From Pseudolysobacter antarcticus (GTDB taxonomy: Bacteria > Pseudomonadota > Gammaproteobacteria > Xanthomonadales > Rhodanobacteraceae), in assembly GCF_004168365.1 (NCBI RefSeq), contig NZ_CP035704.1:310001-374000 (forward strand): a stretch of DNA of 64,000 nt, written 5' to 3'. A model generated the notes under the pieces. That model did no database searches. It worked only from the letters and a program-made list of their open reading frames with translations, and was not told the DNA's origin. A program made the translations under genes and the position numbers. Positions 40,998 through 50,021 of the stretch are shown here, in pieces (the stretch's first letter is position 1; every line of letters starts with the position of its first letter).

Positions 40998-43097
40998 ATG
41001 CGCATTCCCACCGTTGCCTTGCTGATCCTGTTCTTCGGCGCTTTTGCCGCGTTCCCCGTCATAGCGGCACAGAGCGGCACGGCCGCGCCTGCCGCGGCGA
41101 ATCCGCCCGGCACGCATACGCTGAATCTCAAGGATGCGGATATCCAGGCGCTGATCGCCACGGTCAGCGAAATTACCGGCAAGAATTTCATTCTCGGCCC
41201 GAACGTGCAGGGCAAAGTCACCGTGGTGTCGGCGCGGCCGATGAAACCCGATGAAATCTACGATGTATTTTTGTCGGTATTGCGCGTGCACGGATTTGCT
41301 GCGATTCCGTCCGGCAGCATGATCAAGATCGTGCCCGAGGCGATGGCGCAGCAAGATGGCTCGGCAGCGCTCGACGGCAGCAATGCACATGCACCGGATG
41401 AGCTGGTCACGCAAGTCGTCACAGTCAAACATTTGTCCGCCGCCGAGCTTGTGCCGATCCTGCGTCCACTGATGCCGCAAGGCGGCCAGCTCATCGCGCA
41501 CGGCAGCAGCAACTCGCTGGTGATCTCGGATCGCGCCGGCAACGTGCAACGCCTGATCGGCATCATCCAGCGCATCGATACGGTGTCCGATACCGATGTC
41601 GAAGTGATCCCGCTCGCGCATGCAAGTGCCGCCGAACTCGCGCGCACGATGACCCAGCTCGCCGACAATAAAACCAACGATGCCAGCGGTGAACAAGCAA
41701 AAATTTTCGCCGACGAACGCACCAATTCGATCATGCTGACCGGCGGCAAAAATGCACGCCTGCGTTTGCGCGCCTTGATCGCGCACCTAGATACGCCGTT
41801 GAACAATGGCGGCGATACCCAAGTGGTGTATCTGCATTACGCCAACGCCAAGGATCTGGTGCCGATCCTGCAAGGCGTCGCGTCGACGGTCGGTGGCGAC
41901 GGCTCTTCCAAGCCGATTGCCGCTGCGGGCGCGGCCCCGGGTGCGGCCGCATCCTCGGGCGGCGGTCCCAACAACGTCACGATCCAGGCGCATGAGCCGA
42001 CCAACGCGTTGGTCATCAGCGCGCCGCCGGCGGTGTTTCGCGCATTGCAGGCAGTGATTCGCCAGCTTGATATTCGCCGTCCGCAAGTCTTGATCGAGGC
42101 CGTGATTGCCGAAGTTAGTGATCAGGCATCGAGCCAAATCGGTGTGCAATGGCAGTTCTCACCGGGCACCAACAAGAACGGAAATCTCGCCTCGGGGATC
42201 ATTGGCGGCACCAATTTGCCCGGTACGACTGCGGCCAACGGTATTCTCGCCGTTACGGCGGGTGGATTGACCGGTCTGTCCAACTTGGGCCAAGGGCTGA
42301 ATCTCGGATATATCGGCGGCGCCGTTACATTGCCGGGCAGTACCACACCGATCATTCAACTCGGCGCATTGATCCAAGCGCTCAAGGGCGACGCCAAATC
42401 GAATGTGTTGTCGACGCCGTCAATCCTGACGCTGGATAACCAGGAAGCTGTGATCAAGGTCGCGCAGGAAGTGCCGTTCATTACCGGCAATTACACGACC
42501 AACACCGCCAGTACGGGCGGCGCCACGGCGGGCCAGATCGGTAACCCTTTCCAGACTATCCAGCGCAAGGATGTCGGTTTGACCCTCACCGTCACGCCGC
42601 ATATCAACGAAGGCGATTCGGTGCGCCTGGACATCCATCAGGAAGTATCGAATATCGCGCCGCCCGTGCAGGGCGCTGTGGATATCGTTACCAACAAACG
42701 CGAGATCCAGACCAGCGTTTTGATCCTCGATAATTCGCTGCTGGTGCTCGGCGGCTTGCTCGACAATCAGGCATCCGACAGCGTGCAAGGTGTGCCCGGC
42801 CTTGCCGACATTCCGGTGCTTGGCAACCTATTCCGCACGCGCAGCAACTCACGCACCAAAAGCAGCCTGATGGTTTTTCTGCATCCGAAAATCCTGCGCG
42901 ATGCCGCCACCGAAGCTGCAGTGTCGAGCGAAAAATACAATTACATTCGCACCGAACAATTGCAGATGCAGAACAACCCCGCTGCGCTCACACCGCGCAA
43001 CCAGCAACCGCTGATTCCGGACAGCTACGATCTGCTCATGCAGCCGTCCGCATCGCAGCCCGCGCCGCCGGTGCCGAAGGCCAAGGGTAAGCAGTAA
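40998..43097 (+). CDS. gspD: Type II secretion system secretin GspD
   Basis: 699 residues with a signal peptide (MRIPTVALLILFFGAFAAFPVIAA). Periplasmic N0 domain (about 40-110: TLNLKDADIQALIATVSEITGKN, NVQGKVTVVSARPM), then N1-N3 KH-like domains with the repeated VIPLAHASAAEL and VVYLHYANAKDLVPILQ motifs, and a Gly/Ala/Ser-rich insertion in N3 near 305-325. The secretin pore follows from about residue 370 (LIEAVIAEVSD, VLSTPSILTLDNQEAVIKVAQEVPF, QRKDVGLTLTVTPHINEG, SSLMVFLHPKIL). It forms the outer-membrane channel for folded exoproteins. It stops in a TAATG overlap with gspE. Confidence 0.95.
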   Translation: MRIPTVALLILFFGAFAAFPVIAAQSGTAAPAAANPPGTHTLNLKDADIQALIATVSEITGKNFILGPNVQGKVTVVSARPMKPDEIYDVFLSVLRVHGFAAIPSGSMIKIVPEAMAQQDGSAALDGSNAHAPDELVTQVVTVKHLSAAELVPILRPLMPQGGQLIAHGSSNSLVISDRAGNVQRLIGIIQRIDTVSDTDVEVIPLAHASAAELARTMTQLADNKTNDASGEQAKIFADERTNSIMLTGGKNARLRLRALIAHLDTPLNNGGDTQVVYLHYANAKDLVPILQGVASTVGGDGSSKPIAAAGAAPGAAASSGGGPNNVTIQAHEPTNALVISAPPAVFRALQAVIRQLDIRRPQVLIEAVIAEVSDQASSQIGVQWQFSPGTNKNGNLASGIIGGTNLPGTTAANGILAVTAGGLTGLSNLGQGLNLGYIGGAVTLPGSTTPIIQLGALIQALKGDAKSNVLSTPSILTLDNQEAVIKVAQEVPFITGNYTTNTASTGGATAGQIGNPFQTIQRKDVGLTLTVTPHINEGDSVRLDIHQEVSNIAPPVQGAVDIVTNKREIQTSVLILDNSLLVLGGLLDNQASDSVQGVPGLADIPVLGNLFRTRSNSRTKSSLMVFLHPKILRDAATEAAVSSEKYNYIRTEQLQMQNNPAALTPRNQQPLIPDSYDLLMQPSASQPAPPVPKAKGKQ

Positions 43098-44575
43098 TGA
43101 GCAATGCGCATCCGGCGCGGCCGAGCTTCGGCTTCGCGCGTCGCAACGGCGCCACCTTGACCGGCTGGCGCGAAGGTCACGCCGATGTCGCCGTGCGCAC
43201 GGGCGTGAAACCCGAAGTGTTGGCCGAGTTGCGGCGTTATCTCAATACGCCGCTGAAACTGCAGATGCACAACGCGCCGGAGTTTGAAAAACTCCTGCGC
43301 TCGTTGTACGAACAAGGCGATGATGCACGCGCGATGGTCGCGGATTTCGACGACAACCTCGATCTCAAGGCGCTCGCCGACGAGCTGCCCGAACCGCAGG
43401 ATCTGCTCGAATCCGAAGACGATGCACCAATCATTCGCTTGATCAACGCGCTGCTGACCGAAGCGGTCAAGGAAGGCGCATCCGATATCCACATCGAGCC
43501 GTTCGAAAATCGCCTCGTCGTGCGTTTCCGTATCGACGGCGTGCTGCGCGAAGTGCTCGCGCCCCAGAAAGGCGTGGCGCAGCCCGTGGTCAGTCGCATC
43601 AAGGTCATGGCTAAGCTCGACATCGCCGAAAAACGCCTGCCGCAGGATGGCCGCATCTCGCTGAAAATCGCCGGACGTCCGGTCGATGTGCGCGTCTCGA
43701 CGATTCCCGCCGGACATGGCGAGCGAGTTGTGCTGCGACTGCTCGACAAGCAAGCCGGCAAGCTCGATCTGGCGCAACTCGGCATGGCCCCGGATACGCT
43801 CGGATTGCTCGCCGAAATGATCGAGCGGCCGCACGGTATTCTGCTCGTCACCGGCCCGACCGGCTCGGGTAAAAGTACAACGCTGTATTCGTCGTTGCTG
43901 CGGCTGAACGATCAAAGCCGAAACATCATGACGGTCGAAGATCCGATCGAGTATTACATCGATGGCGTCGGCCAGACCCAGGTCAACACGCGCGTCGACA
44001 TGAGTTTCGCGCGTGGCCTGCGCGCGATCCTGCGTCAGGATCCAGACGTGGTGATGGTCGGCGAAATTCGCGACCTCGATACCGCGCAGATCGCGGTGCA
44101 AGCATCGCTGACCGGACATCTGGTGTTATCGACCTTGCATACCAATTCCGCGGTCGGTGCGGTAGCGCGTTTGCGTGACATGGGCGTCGAGCCATTTCTA
44201 TTGTCGTCGAGCTTGGTTGGCGTACTTGCGCAGCGGCTGGTGCGCGTGCTCGATCCAGCCACTCGGGAAGCCTATACGCCGAGCGCCGCCGACCTCGCTG
44301 CGTTCGGCAAGGCCGGGTATGCGCCGGTCGAATTTTATCGCCCGGCGTCGGGTTTGGCCGGACGCCACGCCGGTTATCGCGGGCGCACCGGCATCTACGA
44401 AATGGTCGCGGTCGACGAAACCTTGCGTCGTCTGATCCACGAGGGTGCGTCCGAAGCCGATCTCGAAAAACACACACGCCTGCGCACGCCCAACATTCTT
44501 GAAGACGGCTGGAAAAAACTGCTGGCCGGTGTGACCTCGGCGGAAGAAGTGTTGCGCGTGACGCGCGAAGAATAG
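43097..44575 (+). CDS. gspE: Type II secretion ATPase GspE
   Basis: 492 residues, cytoplasmic hexameric ATPase that powers pseudopilus assembly. The N-terminal domain is followed by NALLTEAVKEGASDIHIEPFE, Walker A LVTGPTGSGKSTTLYSS, the Asp box MTVEDPIEYYIDGVGQTQVN, Walker B LRQDPDVVMVGEIRD and the His box HLVLSTLHTNSAVGAVARL. The usual tetracysteine zinc module between the His box and YRGRTGIYEMV is absent: the region DPATREAYTPSAADLAAFGK to RHAGYRGRTG has no cysteine. It begins in the gspD stop. A permease gene separates it from gspF. Confidence 0.94.
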   Translation: MSNAHPARPSFGFARRNGATLTGWREGHADVAVRTGVKPEVLAELRRYLNTPLKLQMHNAPEFEKLLRSLYEQGDDARAMVADFDDNLDLKALADELPEPQDLLESEDDAPIIRLINALLTEAVKEGASDIHIEPFENRLVVRFRIDGVLREVLAPQKGVAQPVVSRIKVMAKLDIAEKRLPQDGRISLKIAGRPVDVRVSTIPAGHGERVVLRLLDKQAGKLDLAQLGMAPDTLGLLAEMIERPHGILLVTGPTGSGKSTTLYSSLLRLNDQSRNIMTVEDPIEYYIDGVGQTQVNTRVDMSFARGLRAILRQDPDVVMVGEIRDLDTAQIAVQASLTGHLVLSTLHTNSAVGAVARLRDMGVEPFLLSSSLVGVLAQRLVRVLDPATREAYTPSAADLAAFGKAGYAPVEFYRPASGLAGRHAGYRGRTGIYEMVAVDETLRRLIHEGASEADLEKHTRLRTPNILEDGWKKLLAGVTSAEEVLRVTREE

Positions 44576-44671
44576 TCGCGCATCACAAGCTGGAGCTGCG
44601 CCAAAAACCAATGCGCCAATCAAGCGCGTATGTCGTAAAACCACAATAAACAACAAAGCGGGCGGGGATAC

Positions 44672-46090
44672 ATGCAAAGCGAAAACACGACATTCAAGCG
44701 CTCACTCGGCCTGCTCGACGGCACCATGCTGGTGGCGGGTTCGATGATCGGATCGGGCATTTTCATCGTCAGCGCGGATATCGCGCGCACTGTCGGCTCG
44801 GCCGGAAATCTGCTGCTGGTGTGGCTGATCAGCGGCCTCATGACGATCATCGGCGCGGTCAGTTACGGTGAACTTTCGGCGATGTTTCCGCAGGCCGGCG
44901 GACAATACGTCTATCTGCGCGAATCCTATAATCGGTTGATCGCGTTTCTCTACGGTTGGTCGTTTTTCGCGGTGATCCAGACCGGCACGATCGCCGCCGT
45001 CGGCGTCGCGTTCGCCAAATTCACCGCGTATCTCTTCCCGGCGCTTGGCGATCAGAACATCCTGTTCGCGGCCGGAAGTTTTCACATCAGCGCGGCGCAA
45101 CTCGTGTCGATCGTGCTGATCGTGATGCTGACGTATTTGAACAGCCGCGGCGTCAAGGGCGGCAAGATCGTGCAGACCACATTCACTCTGGCAAAACTTC
45201 TGTCGCTCGCGGCGCTGGTGATTTTCGGTTTGCTGCTCGGCGCGAAGGCTGGCGTGTGGGATGCGAACTGGGAACATGCGTGGATCGGCGGCACGCGCGA
45301 TGCTACAGGCGCAACCGTACTCGCTTCCACGACTGGCGTAGCGTTGTTATCGGCGCTGGCGGTGTCGATGGTCGGTGCGTTGTTCTCTTCCGATGCGTGG
45401 AACAGCGTCACCTTCATCGCCGGTGAAATCGAAAATCCGAAACGCAACGTGGGCTTGAGTTTGTTCCTCGGCACGGCCATCGTCAGCGCGTTGTACGTGC
45501 TGACCAACCTGATGTACCTCGCGGTGTTGCCGATGTCGGCGATTGCTTCGGCGGAATCGGATCGAGTCGCCGTGGCGGCGTCGCACGTGATCTTTGGCGG
45601 TACCGGCACGCTGGTGATCGCGGTGATGGTAATGGTATCCACGTTCGGTTGCGTCAACGGACTGGTGTTGAGCGGCGCGCGCGTGTATTACACGATGGCG
45701 CAGGACGGCGTGTTTTTCCGCAAGGCTGGCAACTTGAATGCCAATCGCGTGCCGGGCTACGGCCTGTGGATCCAGTGCCTGTGGGCATCGGCGTTGTGCC
45801 TCACCGGCAAATATGGCGACCTGCTCGATTACGTGGTTTTTGTCGTGCTGATTTTCTACATACTCACGATTGGCGGCATCTTTATCCTGCGTGCAAAACA
45901 GCCGAATGTGGATCGTCCGTACAAGGCGTTTGGTTATCCGATCCTGCCCGCGCTGTACATCGTGCTTGCTGTTGCGATCTGCGTGGCACTGCTGATTTGG
46001 AAACCGACTTTCACTTGGCCGGGGTTGATCATCGTGCTGCTCGGCATTCCGATTTTCTACGGTATGCGCGCGATAAATTCGCAGGCCTGA
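44672..46090 (+). CDS. Amino-acid permease of the APC superfamily
   Basis: 472 residues, about 12 membrane helices. The first helix has the substrate-binding GSMIGSGIFIVSADIAR, the G-S/A-G-I-F motif of APC carriers. SYGELSAMFPQAGGQYVYLRE and FSSDAWNSVTFIAGEIENPKRNV are the family signatures close to LAT-type and other neutral amino-acid exchangers. RBS GGGG 5-8 bases upstream. It is inserted between gspE (96 bases before) and gspF (20 bases after), on the same strand, without obvious functional link to secretion. Confidence 0.9.
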   Translation: MQSENTTFKRSLGLLDGTMLVAGSMIGSGIFIVSADIARTVGSAGNLLLVWLISGLMTIIGAVSYGELSAMFPQAGGQYVYLRESYNRLIAFLYGWSFFAVIQTGTIAAVGVAFAKFTAYLFPALGDQNILFAAGSFHISAAQLVSIVLIVMLTYLNSRGVKGGKIVQTTFTLAKLLSLAALVIFGLLLGAKAGVWDANWEHAWIGGTRDATGATVLASTTGVALLSALAVSMVGALFSSDAWNSVTFIAGEIENPKRNVGLSLFLGTAIVSALYVLTNLMYLAVLPMSAIASAESDRVAVAASHVIFGGTGTLVIAVMVMVSTFGCVNGLVLSGARVYYTMAQDGVFFRKAGNLNANRVPGYGLWIQCLWASALCLTGKYGDLLDYVVFVVLIFYILTIGGIFILRAKQPNVDRPYKAFGYPILPALYIVLAVAICVALLIWKPTFTWPGLIIVLLGIPIFYGMRAINSQA

Positions 46091-46110
46091 TGTCGTCGCG
46101 ATAACACCGC

Positions 46111-47319
46111 ATGGGTACCTATTCTTACCAGGCGCTGGATACGAATGGCCGCAGTCAGCGCGGCATTCAGCAGGGCGACAACGCGCGCAGCGTCCGCCAA
46201 GCGTTGCGCGAGCGTGGACTCAATCCGCTCGACGTGGTGCTCGTGGAAAACAAATCCGGCCAGCAAACCATGCTTGGTCGGCGCGGACTCAACGGTGCTC
46301 AGCTCGCGTTGCTGACGCGGCAATTATCGACTTTGCTCGGCGCGGGTTTGCCGATCGACGAAGCGCTCGCTGCGCTATCCGAACAAAGCGACGGTGAGCG
46401 TTCGCGTGGCTTGCTTATATCGATGCGCGCAAGAGTGATGGAAGGTTCGAGCCTCGCCGCCGCACTCGCCGAATCACCGGAAAGTTTTCCGGAAATCTAT
46501 CGCGCCTCGGTCGCGGCCGGCGAACAGTCCGGACGGCTCGATCAAGTGCTCGAACGCTTGGCCGATTACAGCGAAGCGCGTGATCTGCTAACGCAAAAGA
46601 TCTGGGCCGCGCTCGCGTATCCACTGTTGCTGACGTTGGTCGCGGTGGCGGTGGTGAGCGGTTTGCTGGTGTATGTCGTGCCGCAGATCATCGGCGTGTT
46701 TGCGAACCTGCATCAGACCTTGCCTTGGCCGACGCGTGCGTTGATCGCGCTGAGCGAATTGGTCAAGGATTTTGGCTGGCTGATATTGATCGCGGTCATC
46801 GTCGCGGCGGTGAGCGGGCGCTTGGCGCTGCGTCAGAAAAAAGCGCGTTACGCGTGGGATCGAATGATGCTGCGATTGCCGCTGGTCGGCAGCCTCACGC
46901 GCGCCGCCAACACGGCGCGTTGTGCGACCACGCTGAGCCTGCTCACGGCGAGCGCAGTGCCGCTGCTCGATGCGTTGAATATCGCCGCGCAAGTGGTGCC
47001 GAATCTGCCGATGCGCGAAGCGTTGAAGCGCGCCGCGATCCGCGTACGGGAGGGCGGATCGTTTTCCAAGGCGCTCGGCGACAGCGGCTATTTTCCGCCT
47101 GTTGCATTGCGCCTGATCGCCAGCGGCGAGCGTTCCGGCGAGCTCGAACGCATGCTCGAAGAAGCCGCCAAACATCAAAACCGCGAACTCGATCGTTGGC
47201 TGTCGACGTTGACCGCGGTACTCGGGCCGCTGGTGATTCTCGCCGTCGGTGGGCTGGTGTTGTTCATCGTGCTCGCGATATTGTTGCCCATCTTCAACTT
47301 GAATCAATTGGTGAAATGA
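46111..47319 (+). CDS. gspF: Type II secretion inner-membrane platform protein GspF
   Basis: 402 residues, full length. Two T2SSF helical domains (about 70-195 and 270-395) are separated by membrane helices: LLTLVAVAVVSGLLVYVVPQI, FGWLILIAVIVAAVSGRLAL and the C-terminal LGPLVILAVGGLVLFIVLAILLPIFNLNQLV. The N-terminus YSYQALDTNGRSQRGIQQGDNARSVRQALRERGLNPL and repeats SLAAALAESPESFPEIYRASVAAGEQSGRLDQVL and SFSKALGDSGYFPPVALRLIASGERSGELERML are diagnostic. It overlaps ftsE by ATGA. gspG-M do not follow, so the rest of the system must be elsewhere. Confidence 0.94.
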   Translation: MGTYSYQALDTNGRSQRGIQQGDNARSVRQALRERGLNPLDVVLVENKSGQQTMLGRRGLNGAQLALLTRQLSTLLGAGLPIDEALAALSEQSDGERSRGLLISMRARVMEGSSLAAALAESPESFPEIYRASVAAGEQSGRLDQVLERLADYSEARDLLTQKIWAALAYPLLLTLVAVAVVSGLLVYVVPQIIGVFANLHQTLPWPTRALIALSELVKDFGWLILIAVIVAAVSGRLALRQKKARYAWDRMMLRLPLVGSLTRAANTARCATTLSLLTASAVPLLDALNIAAQVVPNLPMREALKRAAIRVREGGSFSKALGDSGYFPPVALRLIASGERSGELERMLEEAAKHQNRELDRWLSTLTAVLGPLVILAVGGLVLFIVLAILLPIFNLNQLVK

Positions 47320-47996
47320 TTCGCTTCGATCAAGTCACCAAACGCTACGACTCCGGCTACGAGGCGCTGCACGACCTGAGCTTCGAGATCGAAGCGGGCG
47401 AGATGGTGTTTGTCACCGGCCATTCCGGCGCGGGCAAAAGTACGTTGCTGAAACTGCTCGCATTGATCGAGCGGCCGACCCGCGGCAGCGTTGCGCTGGC
47501 CGGACAAAACCTCAATCAAACCCGCCGCCGCGGCATTCCGCGCGTGCGCCGCGGCATCGGCATGGTGTTCCAGGATCATCGCTTGCTGATGGATCGCAGC
47601 GTGTTCGAGAACGTTGCCATGCCGTTGCTGATCGCCGGTTTGCCGCGCGAGGAAACCGCCAAGCGCGTGCGTGCAGCGCTGGATAAAGTCGGCTTGCTCG
47701 AACGCGAAAAAGCCACACCGATTACCTTGTCCGGCGGCGAGCAACAACGTGTCGGCATTGCTCGCGCGATTGTCGCCAAACCGCCGCTATTGATTGCCGA
47801 TGAGCCGACCGGAAACCTCGACCCGAAACTTTCCACCGAGATCATGGAATTGTTCGCCGAGTTTCAACAAGTCGGCGCGACCGTGCTGGTGGCGACGCAC
47901 GATCTGCATTTGATCCGGCGTATGGGCAAGCGTGTGCTAGTGCTCGATCACGGTCGATTGATCGACGATTTTCGCCCGCCCGTGGTTGGCGCATGA
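47316..47996 (+). CDS. ftsE: Cell-division ABC-type ATPase FtsE
   Basis: 226 residues from the ATG at 47316 that overlaps the gspF stop. Walker [18 protein letters not shown]-loop [10 protein letters not shown], signature [16 protein letters not shown], Walker [13 protein letters not shown] and H-loop VATHDL, all typical of FtsE. With FtsX it forms a membrane complex that controls peptidoglycan hydrolases at the septum. It overlaps ftsX by ATGA. Confidence 0.96.
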   Translation: MIRFDQVTKRYDSGYEALHDLSFEIEAGEMVFVTGHSGAGKSTLLKLLALIERPTRGSVALAGQNLNQTRRRGIPRVRRGIGMVFQDHRLLMDRSVFENVAMPLLIAGLPREETAKRVRAALDKVGLLEREKATPITLSGGEQQRVGIARAIVAKPPLLIADEPTGNLDPKLSTEIMELFAEFQQVGATVLVATHDLHLIRRMGKRVLVLDHGRLIDDFRPPVVGA

Positions 47997-49000
47997 ATAC
48001 GCGCAAGGCGACTGCGCCGCGCGTAAAAACGGTGCCGGCTGCGCGCGGCGCCAATCGCAGTGCGACACGGTCGCGACTCAACATCCGCGCGTGGCGTGAG
48101 CATCATGCCTACAGTTTTTTTTCCAGCCTCTACCGAATCGCTGCGCGTCCGGGCTGGACTGCACTCACGGTGCTGGTGATGGGCCTGGCATTGGCTTTGC
48201 CGTTGCTGCTTTTTCTGCTGCTGCAGAATGTGCAGGGACTCAGCACGGGCTGGCAGGAAGCGCGCGAAATCACAGTATTTCTGAAACCTGAAATCGATGC
48301 GACGGCGGCGACGCAATTTGCCGAAAATTTGCGCGCGCGCAGCGATGTCGCGATCGTCAAGATCCGCACGCCGGAAGAAGGCCTTGCCGAATTTCGCAGC
48401 CAGTCCGGATTTTCCGACGCACTGAAAGTGCTGCAAGCCAACCCGCTGCCGACGGTGCTGGTGGTGACCGCCCGCGAAAATTCGCGCGATAGCGGCAATG
48501 CCACGCCCGCGCTGGTCGGTCAGCTCAAATCAGATTCGAAGGTGGATTTGGTGCAATACGACGCAGCGTGGCGACAGCGTCTCGGTGCGATCCTCGCACT
48601 CGGTGCACGCGTGGTGCAAGTGTTGGCGGGATTGCTTGCGCTCGGTACCTTGCTAGTGGTCGGCAATACCGTGCGGCTCGACATTCAAAGTCGCGCCGCC
48701 GAAATCGGCACATTGCAATTATTGGGCGCCAGCAAGGGTTTTGTGCGCCGGCCATTTCTGTATATTGGACTCTGGTACGGATTGCTGAGCGGTTTTGTCG
48801 CGCTATTGTTGGTGCTGACGGTGCAACTGGCGTTGGGCGATGCAGTCGCACACCTGATCAGCAGCTACGATAATCGTTTTGCGTTTAGCGCACTCGGCTG
48901 GGTACCGGCGTTGCTGGTGCTGGTCGTGAGCGCCGCGCTTGGTTGGTTTGGCGCCTGGCTCGTGGCCAGTCGTCATCTCACGTTAGGTCAACCCGCTTAG
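47993..49000 (+). CDS. ftsX: Cell-division permease-like protein FtsX
   Basis: 335 residues. A basic cytoplasmic N-terminus of about 55 residues is followed by a membrane helix (LTVLVMGLALALPLLLFLLL), a periplasmic domain (GLSTGWQEAREITVFLKPEI to about 205) and three C-terminal membrane helices with VGNTVRLDIQSRAAEIGTLQLLGASKGFVRRPFLYIGLWYGLLSG, the family signature. It is coupled to ftsE by an ATGA overlap. Its TAG stop is immediately followed by a hairpin element. Confidence 0.95.
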   Translation: MNTRKATAPRVKTVPAARGANRSATRSRLNIRAWREHHAYSFFSSLYRIAARPGWTALTVLVMGLALALPLLLFLLLQNVQGLSTGWQEAREITVFLKPEIDATAATQFAENLRARSDVAIVKIRTPEEGLAEFRSQSGFSDALKVLQANPLPTVLVVTARENSRDSGNATPALVGQLKSDSKVDLVQYDAAWRQRLGAILALGARVVQVLAGLLALGTLLVVGNTVRLDIQSRAAEIGTLQLLGASKGFVRRPFLYIGLWYGLLSGFVALLLVLTVQLALGDAVAHLISSYDNRFAFSALGWVPALLVLVVSAALGWFGAWLVASRHLTLGQPA

Positions 49001-49140
49001 AACCTGTTCAATATCTTACTGCGCGACCCTGATCGAGGGTCATGTGCTGCTCGAAATGCTCACATACAAAAAGTATGCTCCGCTTTCTCCGCTGCTCTTC
49101 ACCTCGCTGAGGGCCGCTCGCTACAGATATTGAACAGGTT
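49001..49140. repeat. Palindromic intergenic hairpin element, copy 3
   Basis: A perfect 16-bp inverted repeat, AACCTGTTCAATATCT at 49001-49016 and its complement at 49125-49140, bounds a 140-bp element that begins on the base after the ftsX stop codon. The central hairpin is CATAC-AAAAA-GTATG beside CTCCGCTTTCTCCGCTGCTC. The core is homologous to copy 2 in the same orientation, while the arms differ. Confidence 0.87.
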
Positions 49141-49151
49141 TTTAGGCAAGC

Positions 49152-49994
49152 ATGTCGACAGCTACGCTCAATTCCAGCTACCTCACTGCGGCTGCACCAA
49201 GAGTCATGGTCGTGGATGGCTCCAAGGTGGTGCGCACCTTGATCCAGCAGATGCTGCTGGCGCAGATGCCGGGCGTGGTCGTGATTACGTGCGGCAGCGG
49301 TACCGAGGCACAACAGCAGATCGCGCAAGGCGCGGTCGACCTCGTGACCATGTCGTTGCGTCTGCCGGATATGGATGGTCTGGTTCTCGCCCATCATCTG
49401 CGCCATGAAGCAGGGCTCGCCTATATTCCGATCGTGGTCGTTTCCGGCGATGTGCAGGAGCGTTTGGAGCGACGCGAGTTTTCCGACGACGTCACCGATT
49501 ATTTCGACAAATCCCTCGGCTTTCAGGCACTGACAGAATTCATTCGCGGTTATGTGCAGCCGAAAACCAAGGTCTCCGGCGACGTGCTGTACGTCGAGGA
49601 CAGCCGCGTGGTGGCGCTCGCGGTCAGACGCATGCTCGAGAAGCACGGCTTGCGCGTACACCACGTCACAAGCGCTGAGGCCGCGGTCGATTGGCTGGAA
49701 ACCGCGCGCAGCGAGCGCCAAGTGCCGGGCGTCGATATCGTGTTGACGGATGTCAACCTGCTCGGCGCGATGACCGGTGGCGAGCTGCTTACGCTAATCC
49801 GCACGCGATTCGATTACGCCAAAGGCATGCTGCCGGTGCTGGTGATGACGGGCGATGACAATCCACAAGCGCACGCAATACTGATTCGCGCCGGCGCGAA
49901 TGATCTGGTGGTGAAACCGATCGAGGAGCAGCGCCTGCTGACCAAGCTGCTGTTCCAGATGCGTGTATCGCAGCATCAACGCGCGAAAGCGTGA
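49152..49994 (+). CDS. Response regulator with two receiver domains, first one degenerate
   Basis: 280 residues with no DNA-binding or enzymatic output domain. Receiver 1 (about 17-135): VMVVDGSKVVRTL has a single acidic residue, and the phospho-site stretch VDLVTMSLRLPDMDGL carries Ser where Asp is expected, although the lysine (YFDKSLG) remains. Receiver 2 (about 145-275) is complete: VLYVEDSRVVAL, DIVLTDVNLL with the Asp, VLVMTGDD and VVKPIEE. This suggests a pseudo-receiver fused to an active receiver that signals by protein contact. No histidine kinase gene is adjacent. The start is ATG 11 bases after the hairpin element. Confidence 0.88.
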   Translation: MSTATLNSSYLTAAAPRVMVVDGSKVVRTLIQQMLLAQMPGVVVITCGSGTEAQQQIAQGAVDLVTMSLRLPDMDGLVLAHHLRHEAGLAYIPIVVVSGDVQERLERREFSDDVTDYFDKSLGFQALTEFIRGYVQPKTKVSGDVLYVEDSRVVALAVRRMLEKHGLRVHHVTSAEAAVDWLETARSERQVPGVDIVLTDVNLLGAMTGGELLTLIRTRFDYAKGMLPVLVMTGDDNPQAHAILIRAGANDLVVKPIEEQRLLTKLLFQMRVSQHQRAKA

Positions 49995-50021
49995 GCGCAT
50001 GCAACCATCGAATTGCCCGCC

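Noticed and set aside
46725-47315. Upstream extension of the ftsE frame by 197 codons
   Set aside because: It reads gspF out of frame; the FtsE start at 47316 has the right N-terminus and an ATGA overlap.
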